Origin: an uncultured Alphaproteobacteria bacterium
Lineage (GTDB): Bacteria; Pseudomonadota; Alphaproteobacteria; Rs-D84
Assembly (NCBI GenBank): GCA_946613195.1
Contig: CAMOFE010000004.1
Span: 1-37,694 of the forward strand
DNA length: 37,694 nt
Direction of reading: 5' to 3'
The notes beneath the pieces were generated by a model. The model saw nothing but the letters and a program-made list of their open reading frames with translations, searched no databases and had not been told where the DNA came from. Shown in pieces: positions 20,126 through 28,842 of this stretch. Position 1 is the stretch's first letter, and every line of letters starts with the position of its first letter. Made by a program: the position numbers and the translations under genes.

Positions 20126-22222
20126 ATCACGGGTTGACCATGGTTCATCGTTCATTATCAAATAATATAAACTGGCATCATCTGAATCTGGGTTACGTAT
20201 TATTGGCCGAACGACATAGATATCAACAACACAGGCATCATTATTTTGTTCATCCATAACCTCTATTAAATCTTGATGCAGTTTTGTGGCAAAATCCATC
20301 GCTTGCAAGTATGCCGCATCGTCATCAGCGGGACTGGACGAATCGCCCCACCATTTTAACCAAGTACCATAATTCACAACATTTTCTTCACCACTGATAT
20401 CATCTGCCCCCAGTAACAAGAGCGGTGCAAATTCAACCCCACTTGTAAATTCATCGGTTGTTGCACTGGTCCAATCATACATATCGCCACCGAATTTTAA
20501 CAACGCATAAATCAGACCAGCATTTTTTTCCAGTGTTGCCAATTTCGCCGCATTTTTCAGCGTTGATTGAAACAGCCATTCTTTGATACGTCCAGATTTC
20601 ATACTGGCGCGGGCGACGCGTGCAGATTTATTCAGCACCTTTTGACTTTTACCTGCGGCACGAAATGCACGAAACGCGCGCGCGCCAACATTACCAGTTT
20701 GCGCAACACGCAATTTACGAAATCCCTTGGTATATTGTTGCAGTTCGCCAATGCTTTTTGATACATCGCGATATTCTTTGACCGCATCATCATATTTTTC
20801 CATTTGTTTGATTTCTTTGGTAATATTGTCGGTTTCTTTTTCCATACGTTTTATATTTTCACCGATTGTTTTAATGCGCCCTTCTGTATTAGATATAGAT
20901 GGAATTGTTCTGCCGTTGCCAACAGTTTTTCTTATTTCGTCTTGTAATTCTGTGGCGCGTTTTGCATATTCGTTCCATTTTGTCCCAGTTGCAGTTTTCA
21001 TTTGCTGATTCAATTTTTCTAATTCACGTTGTGATTTCAATAATTGTTCTAACTCTTTCTGGCTTTTTGTTGCATTTTCTATATCTCTGCCCAGTTTGCT
21101 TTCTTGGGCAACGGCATCACGATATTTTTCAACATTGTGTGCTTTTTTTAATCCTTTTTCGGCTTTCTCCATATCCTTGATTTGGTCTGCGATACGCGCG
21201 CTTTCTGTGGTCAATCGCTGAATTTCCGCGGCATCTTTGGTTTTATCCAGCGTTTTTAACCTGGATGCGATTCGTTCTGATTCTTTTATTAATGTAGAGT
21301 ATTCCTTAAAACCCTTAACCCCACCGCGTAATTCTTTCCAAGTATTTATTAATCTTTTTGATGTACGCGATGCACGTATCATCTTGGCACCCCCAGATAG
21401 CAGTGCCCCACCCCCAAATGATGCAACAGTTATCACAACATCCAATGCGATTTCAGCATAAGAAATCCACTGCAAATTTTTATCACCAAAAACATAGTAA
21501 TCATTTGTATCGTCATCAACACCAACGGTACGCTTTGCCGCAACATTCATAACCTTGGAATCGCGCGCAATGGCGGTTTTACTGGTACACGCGCCACGCG
21601 GAAACAAGGTATCTATATTATTTTTTATGTATTCCAGTGATATCGTGTTGTTTTTATCTGCGCCAACAAAATTCGCCAACGCGCCCGATTGCACAACCAT
21701 AATCGCATACCACGCCGGTTCAGTATTTGTCCAAACGTTTCCAGTATCATTCATAATATCAGGACTATCATTTGGCAAAGAACGTTTTGACGATGTCATT
21801 AACCGCTGTTTTAATACCTTGGGTTGGGTTTCATAATTTACAACAATTCGTCGTCCGCCAGGAAAAGTATATTCAATTGGAATAAACTTAATTGTTTCAT
21901 CGTCCGCCGCATTTGCAATTTCTGGACATTTCAGCACGCGTTTTAATACATCTGGATTATAAAAATTTGCATATATCCAACGTTGAATATCTGTTTCGTG
22001 TGATGTTTCAGAAACCGCACCTGCGTTTTCACGCAACGCGTCTGCGAAAATTTTTGTTGCGCATTTTGTATCATCGGTCGCACCGCGACGAATATCGTTC
22101 GCAGACACAAAGTCCGGTGTTTCTATTTTTATATCTGGAATACCAAACAAACCATCCGCCAAGGACACATTGGCACACAACATAAAAACACAAAATGATA
22201 AAAATTTAATCAATCGTGCCAT
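20123..22222 (-). CDS. Large secreted hypothetical protein with central coiled coil
   Basis: Signal peptide MARLIKFLSFCVFMLCANVSLA; long Lys/Glu heptad-like middle region; hydrophobic Gly-rich segment. Confidence 0.75.
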   Translation of the reverse strand: MARLIKFLSFCVFMLCANVSLADGLFGIPDIKIETPDFVSANDIRRGATDDTKCATKIFADALRENAGAVSETSHETDIQRWIYANFYNPDVLKRVLKCPEIANAADDETIKFIPIEYTFPGGRRIVVNYETQPKVLKQRLMTSSKRSLPNDSPDIMNDTGNVWTNTEPAWYAIMVVQSGALANFVGADKNNTISLEYIKNNIDTLFPRGACTSKTAIARDSKVMNVAAKRTVGVDDDTNDYYVFGDKNLQWISYAEIALDVVITVASFGGGALLSGGAKMIRASRTSKRLINTWKELRGGVKGFKEYSTLIKESERIASRLKTLDKTKDAAEIQRLTTESARIADQIKDMEKAEKGLKKAHNVEKYRDAVAQESKLGRDIENATKSQKELEQLLKSQRELEKLNQQMKTATGTKWNEYAKRATELQDEIRKTVGNGRTIPSISNTEGRIKTIGENIKRMEKETDNITKEIKQMEKYDDAVKEYRDVSKSIGELQQYTKGFRKLRVAQTGNVGARAFRAFRAAGKSQKVLNKSARVARASMKSGRIKEWLFQSTLKNAAKLATLEKNAGLIYALLKFGGDMYDWTSATTDEFTSGVEFAPLLLLGADDISGEENVVNYGTWLKWWGDSSSPADDDAAYLQAMDFATKLHQDLIEVMDEQNNDACVVDIYVVRPIIRNPDSDDASLYYLIMNDEPWSTRD

Positions 22223-22876
22223 TTATTTTGCCGCAGGTATTGGAATATTGCACTTGGACGATAAATCATTCATTTGTTTTTTTATTTTAACAATCAAATC
22301 ACTTAAACTTTTACCACTTTGCTGACCGCTATCATCATCTGATGATGTTTCTGAATCATCTGAATCATACGCATCGTCCGATTCGTCTTCTGGTGTTTCT
22401 GAATCATCTGAACCTGCTGGCGATGTTTCAGGACACCAACAAACATCTGTATACCACTTTGATTCTGAATCACTTGCATATGTCGGCAACATATAAACTA
22501 ATTCACCTTCTCCTGCCCTTTTACCAAACCAACCACCAACACCGTCTTCTGGACAAGATGAGCATTTGCTTACGTTTTCGTGACTGGCAGTGTACCAATA
22601 ATCACCACCACCTTCTAATTTACACACAAATACTGGTCCATTACCTTTTACTCTTGTTTTGGTTGTACTATAATCATTGATTTTAACTGCGTAACCATCA
22701 CTACACCATTTGCTATCGCATTCCAACCTTTTTACTCTATCGTCGTTAAAATACAAATATTCATTACCTTTATGTCCGCTGTATCCTTGGGGTTTTGTCT
22801 GAAAAACACAACCAGACTTAGCCGCAAAGGCATCAAACGCACAAGTAAATAACAACAAGACAAATAATCGTTTCAT
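22223..22876 (-). CDS. Secreted Cys-rich hypothetical protein with acidic Ser/Asp linker
   Basis: Signal peptide MKRLFVLLLFTCAFDAFA; multiple Cys; DDSETPEDESDDAYDSDDSETSSDDD. Confidence 0.72.
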   Translation of the reverse strand: MKRLFVLLLFTCAFDAFAAKSGCVFQTKPQGYSGHKGNEYLYFNDDRVKRLECDSKWCSDGYAVKINDYSTTKTRVKGNGPVFVCKLEGGGDYWYTASHENVSKCSSCPEDGVGGWFGKRAGEGELVYMLPTYASDSESKWYTDVCWCPETSPAGSDDSETPEDESDDAYDSDDSETSSDDDSGQQSGKSLSDLIVKIKKQMNDLSSKCNIPIPAAK

Positions 22877-22885
22877 ATGTTTTCC

Positions 22886-23806
22886 TTAATACGTTCCAGA
22901 TAGACCTGCCACACAGTCATCATATTCTGTGCCATCTGTAATACATTGTTGAACGTGTGCCAAATCATCTGCCATTTGTTGCAAACGACTGCGTGCATTT
23001 TTACATTCTGGATTCGGCAACCATTCTTCTTCGTTCAGTGCGATTTTTTTATACGCACTGCCCTGGACCGCGGGATTTTCCAGTCCTGTCTGAATATTAT
23101 TAACCCTGTCCAGGAATGAAATATCCGCAACTGTTTTTGGAAAATCTGTTGACGATAAGTTTTCTGAACCTGCGCCATTTTGCGACTGTAAATCTTGCAA
23201 TTCTGCGGCACGTTCGTTCATTTCTTGTTCCCATTTTGGCGTTTTTATTTCATATGGATTTTTTATCTGTAATTCGCCACCACTATTGCCGATTGTCGCA
23301 GTTCCCGCCGGAAACGCCACAGAACGATTTTGCGGTACAGACACCGCCGTTGTATTCATATAATTATCAAATTCCGAATCAATAAACCCGGCACATGCCG
23401 TTGCATAATTATGCCCCGGCAGTCGCGACAGTGCCGTCATTATACTGGGGCGAATATCAATCAACCGCATCCCAGAACAGCGATTGTTTAACTGACAATA
23501 CGATGCAATTTGTGCCGCAACCGCGCGTTGACAATCACCTGTATTTAATTCTGGCCCACGTGCATATACAGGCTGGGGAATAATACGTTGATTATACGGG
23601 GCATTTGGTGACCAAAACTGACTGGTTGAATAATTTTGCACATTGTAAATATCCTGGCCATTATGGCTGATTACCGGCGGCGCAGATTGATAACTTGCGG
23701 AATTGGCAACGCCAATTCCGCAAGTTAAAGAGCAAAAAGCAAAGAGCAAAGAGCAACAAATTGCTTTGACAACATATTTAGCAAAATCATTGTGCGTGTT
23801 TTTCAT
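22886..23806 (-). CDS. Secreted hypothetical protein with FPKT-x-D-SF-D motif
   Basis: Signal peptide ...VVKAICCSLLFAFCSLTCGIGVANSA; DFPKTVADISFLDRVNNIQTGLE. Confidence 0.72.
   Translation of the reverse strand: MKNTHNDFAKYVVKAICCSLLFAFCSLTCGIGVANSASYQSAPPVISHNGQDIYNVQNYSTSQFWSPNAPYNQRIIPQPVYARGPELNTGDCQRAVAAQIASYCQLNNRCSGMRLIDIRPSIMTALSRLPGHNYATACAGFIDSEFDNYMNTTAVSVPQNRSVAFPAGTATIGNSGGELQIKNPYEIKTPKWEQEMNERAAELQDLQSQNGAGSENLSSTDFPKTVADISFLDRVNNIQTGLENPAVQGSAYKKIALNEEEWLPNPECKNARSRLQQMADDLAHVQQCITDGTEYDDCVAGLSGTY
23691..23727. repeat. Perfect inverted repeat, 17-bp arms, 3-nt loop
   Basis: TAACTTGCGGAATTGGC-AAC-GCCAATTCCGCAAGTTA. Confidence 0.97.
23729..23756. repeat. Heptanucleotide array (AGAGCAA)x4
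   Basis: agagcaa aaagcaa agagcaa agagcaa. Confidence 0.93.
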
Positions 23807-24203
23807 TGCTTTCTAATCTTTTTGTTATTTTTTTGATATCCGATTCTGACTTAATGTTTTTTTCTGTTGTTTTAGTTGTTGCGGACAATATTTTCACAAT
23901 TTCATTACAATCACGTTGCAACGAATCATATTGTTTTTTTGTTATATATTCTGTTTCATACAATAAACGCAACCAGTATAAAGTTTCTGAACACTCCTTG
24001 TATGCAATATATATCTTTGATAAAAAATCTGATTTTGAGATGGCACATTCTGCCTCTGCTAAATTGGCGCCAATACCCGTCCCAGAACGTAGTACTTGCT
24101 TTGACAAAACAAACTCTTGTTGGTTGTTGCACAAAAAGCGATACAGATGTATAACCCGTATTGAAAATGCAATACTTTTGTTAAAAACAATGTTCTCTCT
24201 CAT
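23787..24203 (-). CDS. Four-helix-bundle protein (S23/IVP, Avd-like fold)
   Basis: EFVLSKQVLRSGTGIGANLAEAECAISKSDFLSKIYIAYKECSETLYWLRLL is diagnostic of the family. Confidence 0.9.
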   Translation of the reverse strand: MRENIVFNKSIAFSIRVIHLYRFLCNNQQEFVLSKQVLRSGTGIGANLAEAECAISKSDFLSKIYIAYKECSETLYWLRLLYETEYITKKQYDSLQRDCNEIVKILSATTKTTEKNIKSESDIKKITKRLESNEKHAQ

Positions 24204-24230
24204 TGCTCTTTACTCTCTGCTCTTTGCTCT
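24203..24230. repeat. Heptanucleotide array (TTGCTCT)x4, inverted relative to 23729-23756
   Basis: ttgctct ttactct ctgctct ttgctct. Confidence 0.92.
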
Positions 24231-24242
24231 TTTATATCAAGA

Positions 24243-24713
24243 TTATATCAGAAAACGCATTATGATTAAAGACAAAATTCCGCCGAGTAAAAAGAACGGT
24301 GCAAACGGAATAAACTTTTGTTTTTTTATTACCCCCCACATGCCGCCAAAAACACACGCAAAGACCAACGCCAACGACAGCCCCGTTGCCCCCAACCATA
24401 TTCCACCAACCGCCATTAACTTTATATCGCCCATACCAATCGGACTGGGCGCAGACGCATCACGATTGCGCTGAATTTTGTCAAACGTCGCCCCCACCAG
24501 TGCCGCCAAACCATACCCAAATGCCGCCCCAATAACGGCCGAACGAATGTCGCAAACCCACGGAAAAAACACAACTATGACCAACCCCAGTATCATTAAT
24601 GGGAATAAATACGCATCAGGAATAATTCGCCGCCGAAAATCCGCGCGTGAAATCATAATCGCACACCAAAATGCGCACGCCAGCAATAATATATAAAATA
24701 TATTAAAAATCAT
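24243..24713 (-). CDS. Prepilin peptidase, A24 family
   Basis: MISRADFRRRIIPDAYLFPL and IGMGDIKLMAVGGIWLG (GxGD), multiple TM segments. Confidence 0.88.
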   Translation of the reverse strand: MIFNIFYILLLACAFWCAIMISRADFRRRIIPDAYLFPLMILGLVIVVFFPWVCDIRSAVIGAAFGYGLAALVGATFDKIQRNRDASAPSPIGMGDIKLMAVGGIWLGATGLSLALVFACVFGGMWGVIKKQKFIPFAPFFLLGGILSLIIMRFLI

Positions 24714-24724
24714 ATTTTTACCCC

Positions 24725-24754
24725 TTGCCTTTCGATTCGGAACTATGCTAGAAT
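24725..24754 (+). promoter_or_regulatory. Putative gcrA promoter TTGCCT-N18-TAGAAT with GANTC (GATTC, 24734-24738) in the spacer
   Basis: Sequence match to -35/-10-like hexamers with the CcrM methylation motif between them. Confidence 0.45.
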
Positions 24755-24787
24755 TGTATCATAAAGTATAATATAAAGGTAATTAAA

Positions 24788-25333
24788 ATGAGTACAGGTT
24801 GGGACAACGCAACACTGAAAAAATTAAAAGCACTGACAGGTAAAGGTTTGTCAACGGCTGAAATTGGTAAACGCCTGGGGATGAGCAAGAATGCCATCGT
24901 CGGAAAACTGAACAGATTGGGCTGGAATTCCAAGGCAACAGCAACAACAGCACCCGCCAAGACACAAAAAACAGCACCGACAAAAAAAAGCACAACAAAA
25001 ACACCTGTAAAAAAAGCGACCAAGGTCGCAGTGCCAAAGAAAACAACGACAACAAAAAAAACGGTGGCAGAACCTAAAAAAACTGCACCAAAACAAAGCA
25101 CAAAAAACACTAATGACAGTGGGAAAAGTGCAAAAACATTGGCAGTGCACCAACGCATTGTTCAACATTCACTGGAAATGGCGAATATGAAACCGAATCA
25201 GTGTCGTTGGCCAATTGGCGACCCTGATTCTGCAAACTTTCATTTTTGTGGTGCGACTGTGTTTGTTGGTAAACCGTATTGCTATGAACACTGTAAACAG
25301 GCATATCAGTTTACGGCACCAAAGAAAAAATAA
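24788..25333 (+). CDS. gcrA: GcrA cell-cycle regulator
   Basis: GWDNATLKKLKALTGKGLSTAEIGKRLGMSKNAIVGKLNRLG; C-term CRWPIGDPDSANFHFCG...YCYEHCKQAYQ. Confidence 0.95.
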   Translation: MSTGWDNATLKKLKALTGKGLSTAEIGKRLGMSKNAIVGKLNRLGWNSKATATTAPAKTQKTAPTKKSTTKTPVKKATKVAVPKKTTTTKKTVAEPKKTAPKQSTKNTNDSGKSAKTLAVHQRIVQHSLEMANMKPNQCRWPIGDPDSANFHFCGATVFVGKPYCYEHCKQAYQFTAPKKK

Positions 25334-25351
25334 TGTTAATATCTGGGGAAT

Positions 25352-27562
25352 ATGCAAATGCCGACCGAGAGAGATGTTTTTATGCCAAAATTAACCCGCA
25401 CAGATTTTAATATCGCGGGCAACTCTATTAGTGCGTTTTATGATAATATGCAACAACTGATTTGCGTACTGGATTCTACTGTTACTGACATAAAACCTAA
25501 CGCATTGTTGATAATTAACAAAACAGATGACCGCAAATGGGATGATGTTCTGGTTAATGACTATGACATGGATTTGGAAACGATTCGCCCAAAGAAAGAC
25601 AATCTGTATCAAAAGTTAGATATTGAATATGATGGGTTGGGCGTTTATGAAAAACTGATTAACGAACGCGATAACCCAGACGAACTGAAAAATGCAATTA
25701 TATATCTTAACGAATTTCGTCTGACGGCGGTTCGTCGTGCGGCACTGGACAGATTGGCATCGTCCGAAGTTATCGCAGAAAACGCACAAGATACTATTAA
25801 TAACACCAAGGAAGTTATTGTATCTTTACAATCAGAAATCCAAGACTTGCGCGCACGTTTGGCATCACAACGTCAAGATATTGGTCGTGAACCAACAAAA
25901 CGATCCGCATCAAAAATATTACGAACAGAATCGCAGATAGATTCCGCAAACGAAAAACTGGCGCGCGCAGAAAAAAGAATACGAAACGCAGAAAAACGTT
26001 TGGCAATTGCAAATCGTGATGCAAATGCGGCGCGCGCAATATTGGAACGCACACAATCTGGGAATATACCAGAACACAATGCCGCACAAATTATTGAATC
26101 AGAATCCGAATATACTGACCCAGTATCAGAACCAGAATCCACAGAAAACCAAGGGATGAACGATATGGCTGACGAAGAAGTAAAACCGTTATTTGATAAA
26201 GATCCAGAAATACTGGACGATGAAATCGCATTTAAACCGGTTGATTTTGGTATGCAGCAATCTGCTGATGATGAAACGTTTATGCCAGCACCCCAGACAG
26301 ATGATGATTCCACAGAATCTGAAAAAACTGATACTGATGCACAAAACAATTCTGTTGACGATTCAGAATCTATAAAGCCAATATCGTTTACACCAATTGC
26401 TGATTTACCAGATACTTCGTCTTATAATAGCATAAGTCAGGATGATGATATGGACGACGTGGACGAAACAGACGAATTAGACATAACACAAGAATACGAA
26501 CAACCAATTGTGCGTCCACAACCAGAACCTGTTGCGCCAGCACCGTTATCGTTTAGAACACAATCCTATGACGATACAGACAGTGCAGATTCTGCGGATG
26601 ACACGGCACCTGTATTAAACACAATGCGTCCGATTGATAATGAATATAAACCCGCACCTGATTCTGTAAATGTTGCAAAACCTGTTGCGGCCCCAACCCC
26701 ATTTGTACCAACACCTGTATCGCCTGTACGTCCGGTATCACCGATTACAGGCAATACGGTCGGTACTGTCCAGGCGGTTGAACAAAAACGCAAGCCGTCT
26801 TTGTTGTATTATTTCTTGTTAATAATATTGGTCGTGTTGTCTATATTTACATTATGGTTGTATCAAAAATCATCACAAAATAATGTGCCTGATATTGGTG
26901 CGACATCAGAACCAGTAATCCAACCAGCAGAACCTGTTGTTGTTCCAGAACCAATTCCGGAACCAGAACCAGAACCTGTTATTACACCAGAACCAGAGCC
27001 AGAGCCCGTTGTTATACCCGAACCAGAACCGGAACCAGAACCTGCGCCTGTTGTTACCCCAGAACCAGAACCCAAACCATTGCCTGTGGTTTCATACAGC
27101 AAGCCGACTGATATTGCAGAACCTGTTGTTCAACCCAAACCGGCAAAACCCGTAACCAAGCCAACATACAATGTTTCACGCAGCGAAAATATATTCATGG
27201 AACCGGTGGAAACATATGCTGTTGCGCCAACTGTGGTCGCAGAACCAGAACCCGTATATGTTCCAGAAGAACCTGTGTACGAAGAAGAATTTGATGATGT
27301 ACAATATGAACAGTCCACAACACCTACATCTTTTATTGGCCCAGAATACGCACTGATAGAATCAACACCAAGCGCATCTACAAAAAAATCTGTCATTGGT
27401 CCAGAATATGCGGTAATCCAAGAAGAAATTCCGATGTGTTCTGACGGCAATGCCCCAGATGCGAACGGATGTTGCGCCGGCGAAGAATTTGCAATATTAG
27501 ATAATAATTCTGTTGGATGCTGTATAATCGGCACAGACGAATGTTATCCACCAATGCAGTAA
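25352..27562 (+). CDS. Membrane-anchored hypothetical protein: cytoplasmic coiled coil, one TM, PEPEP linker, C-terminal Cys module
   Basis: [59 protein letters not shown]...[10 protein letters not shown]; alternative start at 25382. Confidence 0.78.
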   Translation: MQMPTERDVFMPKLTRTDFNIAGNSISAFYDNMQQLICVLDSTVTDIKPNALLIINKTDDRKWDDVLVNDYDMDLETIRPKKDNLYQKLDIEYDGLGVYEKLINERDNPDELKNAIIYLNEFRLTAVRRAALDRLASSEVIAENAQDTINNTKEVIVSLQSEIQDLRARLASQRQDIGREPTKRSASKILRTESQIDSANEKLARAEKRIRNAEKRLAIANRDANAARAILERTQSGNIPEHNAAQIIESESEYTDPVSEPESTENQGMNDMADEEVKPLFDKDPEILDDEIAFKPVDFGMQQSADDETFMPAPQTDDDSTESEKTDTDAQNNSVDDSESIKPISFTPIADLPDTSSYNSISQDDDMDDVDETDELDITQEYEQPIVRPQPEPVAPAPLSFRTQSYDDTDSADSADDTAPVLNTMRPIDNEYKPAPDSVNVAKPVAAPTPFVPTPVSPVRPVSPITGNTVGTVQAVEQKRKPSLLYYFLLIILVVLSIFTLWLYQKSSQNNVPDIGATSEPVIQPAEPVVVPEPIPEPEPEPVITPEPEPEPVVIPEPEPEPEPAPVVTPEPEPKPLPVVSYSKPTDIAEPVVQPKPAKPVTKPTYNVSRSENIFMEPVETYAVAPTVVAEPEPVYVPEEPVYEEEFDDVQYEQSTTPTSFIGPEYALIESTPSASTKKSVIGPEYAVIQEEIPMCSDGNAPDANGCCAGEEFAILDNNSVGCCIIGTDECYPPMQ
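26907..27085. repeat. Low-complexity CCAGAA-type coding repeat (PEPEP)
   Basis: Repeated ccagaacc(a/g)gaa units encoding Pro-Glu dipeptides. Confidence 0.85.
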
Positions 27563-27567
27563 AAAAT

Positions 27568-27939
27568 ATGAAACAACTAACAGAACAAGATATTGCACAA
27601 ATGGGGGAAAACAAGTTCACCCCAGATGTTCGTGCAACAATGCGCGCGGTACGTGCAGAATTACGCTTAAACAATCTTGTTCCGCCAGAATCTGCACCTG
27701 TTCCAGACCGCATTGTGTTGGATTTACATAACTATACCGTGGAACAAGCATGGGATGCAATTATGTCTGTGGCAACATCTGGGACACGCAGTGCAACAAT
27801 AATTACTGGTGCCAGCGGTGTATTACGACAATTATTTCCGGGCTGGGTTGCAGAATCTGTTTTATCGCCATACATAATTTCTGCTATACCTATTAATAAC
27901 GGCAGTTTTGCTGTCAAATTTCATAAACATAAAAACTGA
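27568..27939 (+). CDS. Smr-domain protein
   Basis: IVLDLHNYTVEQAWDAI...IITGASGVLRQLFPGWV. Confidence 0.82.
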   Translation: MKQLTEQDIAQMGENKFTPDVRATMRAVRAELRLNNLVPPESAPVPDRIVLDLHNYTVEQAWDAIMSVATSGTRSATIITGASGVLRQLFPGWVAESVLSPYIISAIPINNGSFAVKFHKHKN

Positions 27940-27944
27940 ATGTT

Positions 27945-28799
27945 TTATTTAATTTCCCCAGGCAATGTTTTGCCACGATGAATTCTTGATTTAACGGATT
28001 GATTTGCAAACTTGTAACTGCGTCCCAGATAATTCTTTTTATACAACGGGTCAATCGGTTTCCCATTATATTTTATCATATAATGCAAATGCGCACCCGT
28101 TGTATTACCCGTATTACCAGTTTTAGCAATCAGACACCCCGCGCCAACCCTATCATTAACACTGACCAGTTGCTTACTTAAATGTGCATAAGATGTCTCA
28201 AACCCATCGGCGTGCTTGATTTTTATAGACAAACCACCACCATATTTTGTGTCATTCCAAACACTGGTTACAACACCAGCCGCTGGCGAATAAACATTTG
28301 TTCCAACATTTGCGGCAATATCTATTCCCCTGTGATTTTCAGAACACCCACGGCACGGTTTATTGCGTGGCCCAAAATCCGAAGTAATTATAATATTACC
28401 ATCAACTGGGGCCTGTATCGGCCTTTTATTTGCAGAATTTATTGTTGCACTATACACACTGCAAGATTTCGTATTTGTTGTTCCGATTGATTGTATATTA
28501 TGCGTTTCTTCAACATCAGTATTTTGATATGTGTCAATCACTGTATTTGCATCTGCTGTGTTTTGTTCATCTATTTCTATTTCTTCTTGAATTGTTATAC
28601 CCGGATACGCACAGCCAGACACACATTTTCCATTAACATATTCCGTCGCCAGCATATCATAACCATCTGACAAAACAGTAATCTTATCAATAAAAGACAA
28701 ATCATCAATGGTCTTGGGAAAATTCTGTGCTGTCAGAAAACTTTCTGCGCATACGCATATTGGGACCATAAACAAAACAAACAGACTTGCCTTTTTCAT
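27945..28799 (-). CDS. Secreted M23 (LytM-type) peptidase with N-terminal FPKT motif
   Basis: HRGIDIAANVGTNVYSPAAGVV, SYAHLSKQ, GNTGNTTGAHLHYMI; signal peptide MKKASLFVLFMVPICVCA. Confidence 0.92.
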   Translation of the reverse strand: MKKASLFVLFMVPICVCAESFLTAQNFPKTIDDLSFIDKITVLSDGYDMLATEYVNGKCVSGCAYPGITIQEEIEIDEQNTADANTVIDTYQNTDVEETHNIQSIGTTNTKSCSVYSATINSANKRPIQAPVDGNIIITSDFGPRNKPCRGCSENHRGIDIAANVGTNVYSPAAGVVTSVWNDTKYGGGLSIKIKHADGFETSYAHLSKQLVSVNDRVGAGCLIAKTGNTGNTTGAHLHYMIKYNGKPIDPLYKKNYLGRSYKFANQSVKSRIHRGKTLPGEIK

Positions 28800-28842
28800 A
28801 ATTTTTATTATATCATAAACAAACATAAAAGGAAACAACACG

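Noticed and set aside
20123-22222. Polymorphic toxin or CDI-type effector
   Set aside because: No recognisable toxin domain or adjacent immunity gene; left as a secreted protein of unknown function.
23691-24230. Diversity-generating retroelement (Avd-like gene present)
   Set aside because: No reverse transcriptase and no template/variable repeat pair in the window; the protein is equally consistent with the generic S23 four-helix family.
24748-25158. 136-aa minus-strand ORF opposite gcrA
   Set aside because: Shadow ORF of the Lys/Thr-rich GcrA linker (Phe/Val low complexity); gcrA is clearly the real gene.
26907-27085. CRISPR-like repeat array
   Set aside because: Short CCAGAA-type coding repeat in frame with Pro-Glu dipeptides; no uniform repeat-spacer structure.
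26863-27102. Minus-strand Gly/Ser-rich ORF ([13 protein letters not shown])
   Set aside because: Antisense reading of the PEPEP coding repeat; no independent support.
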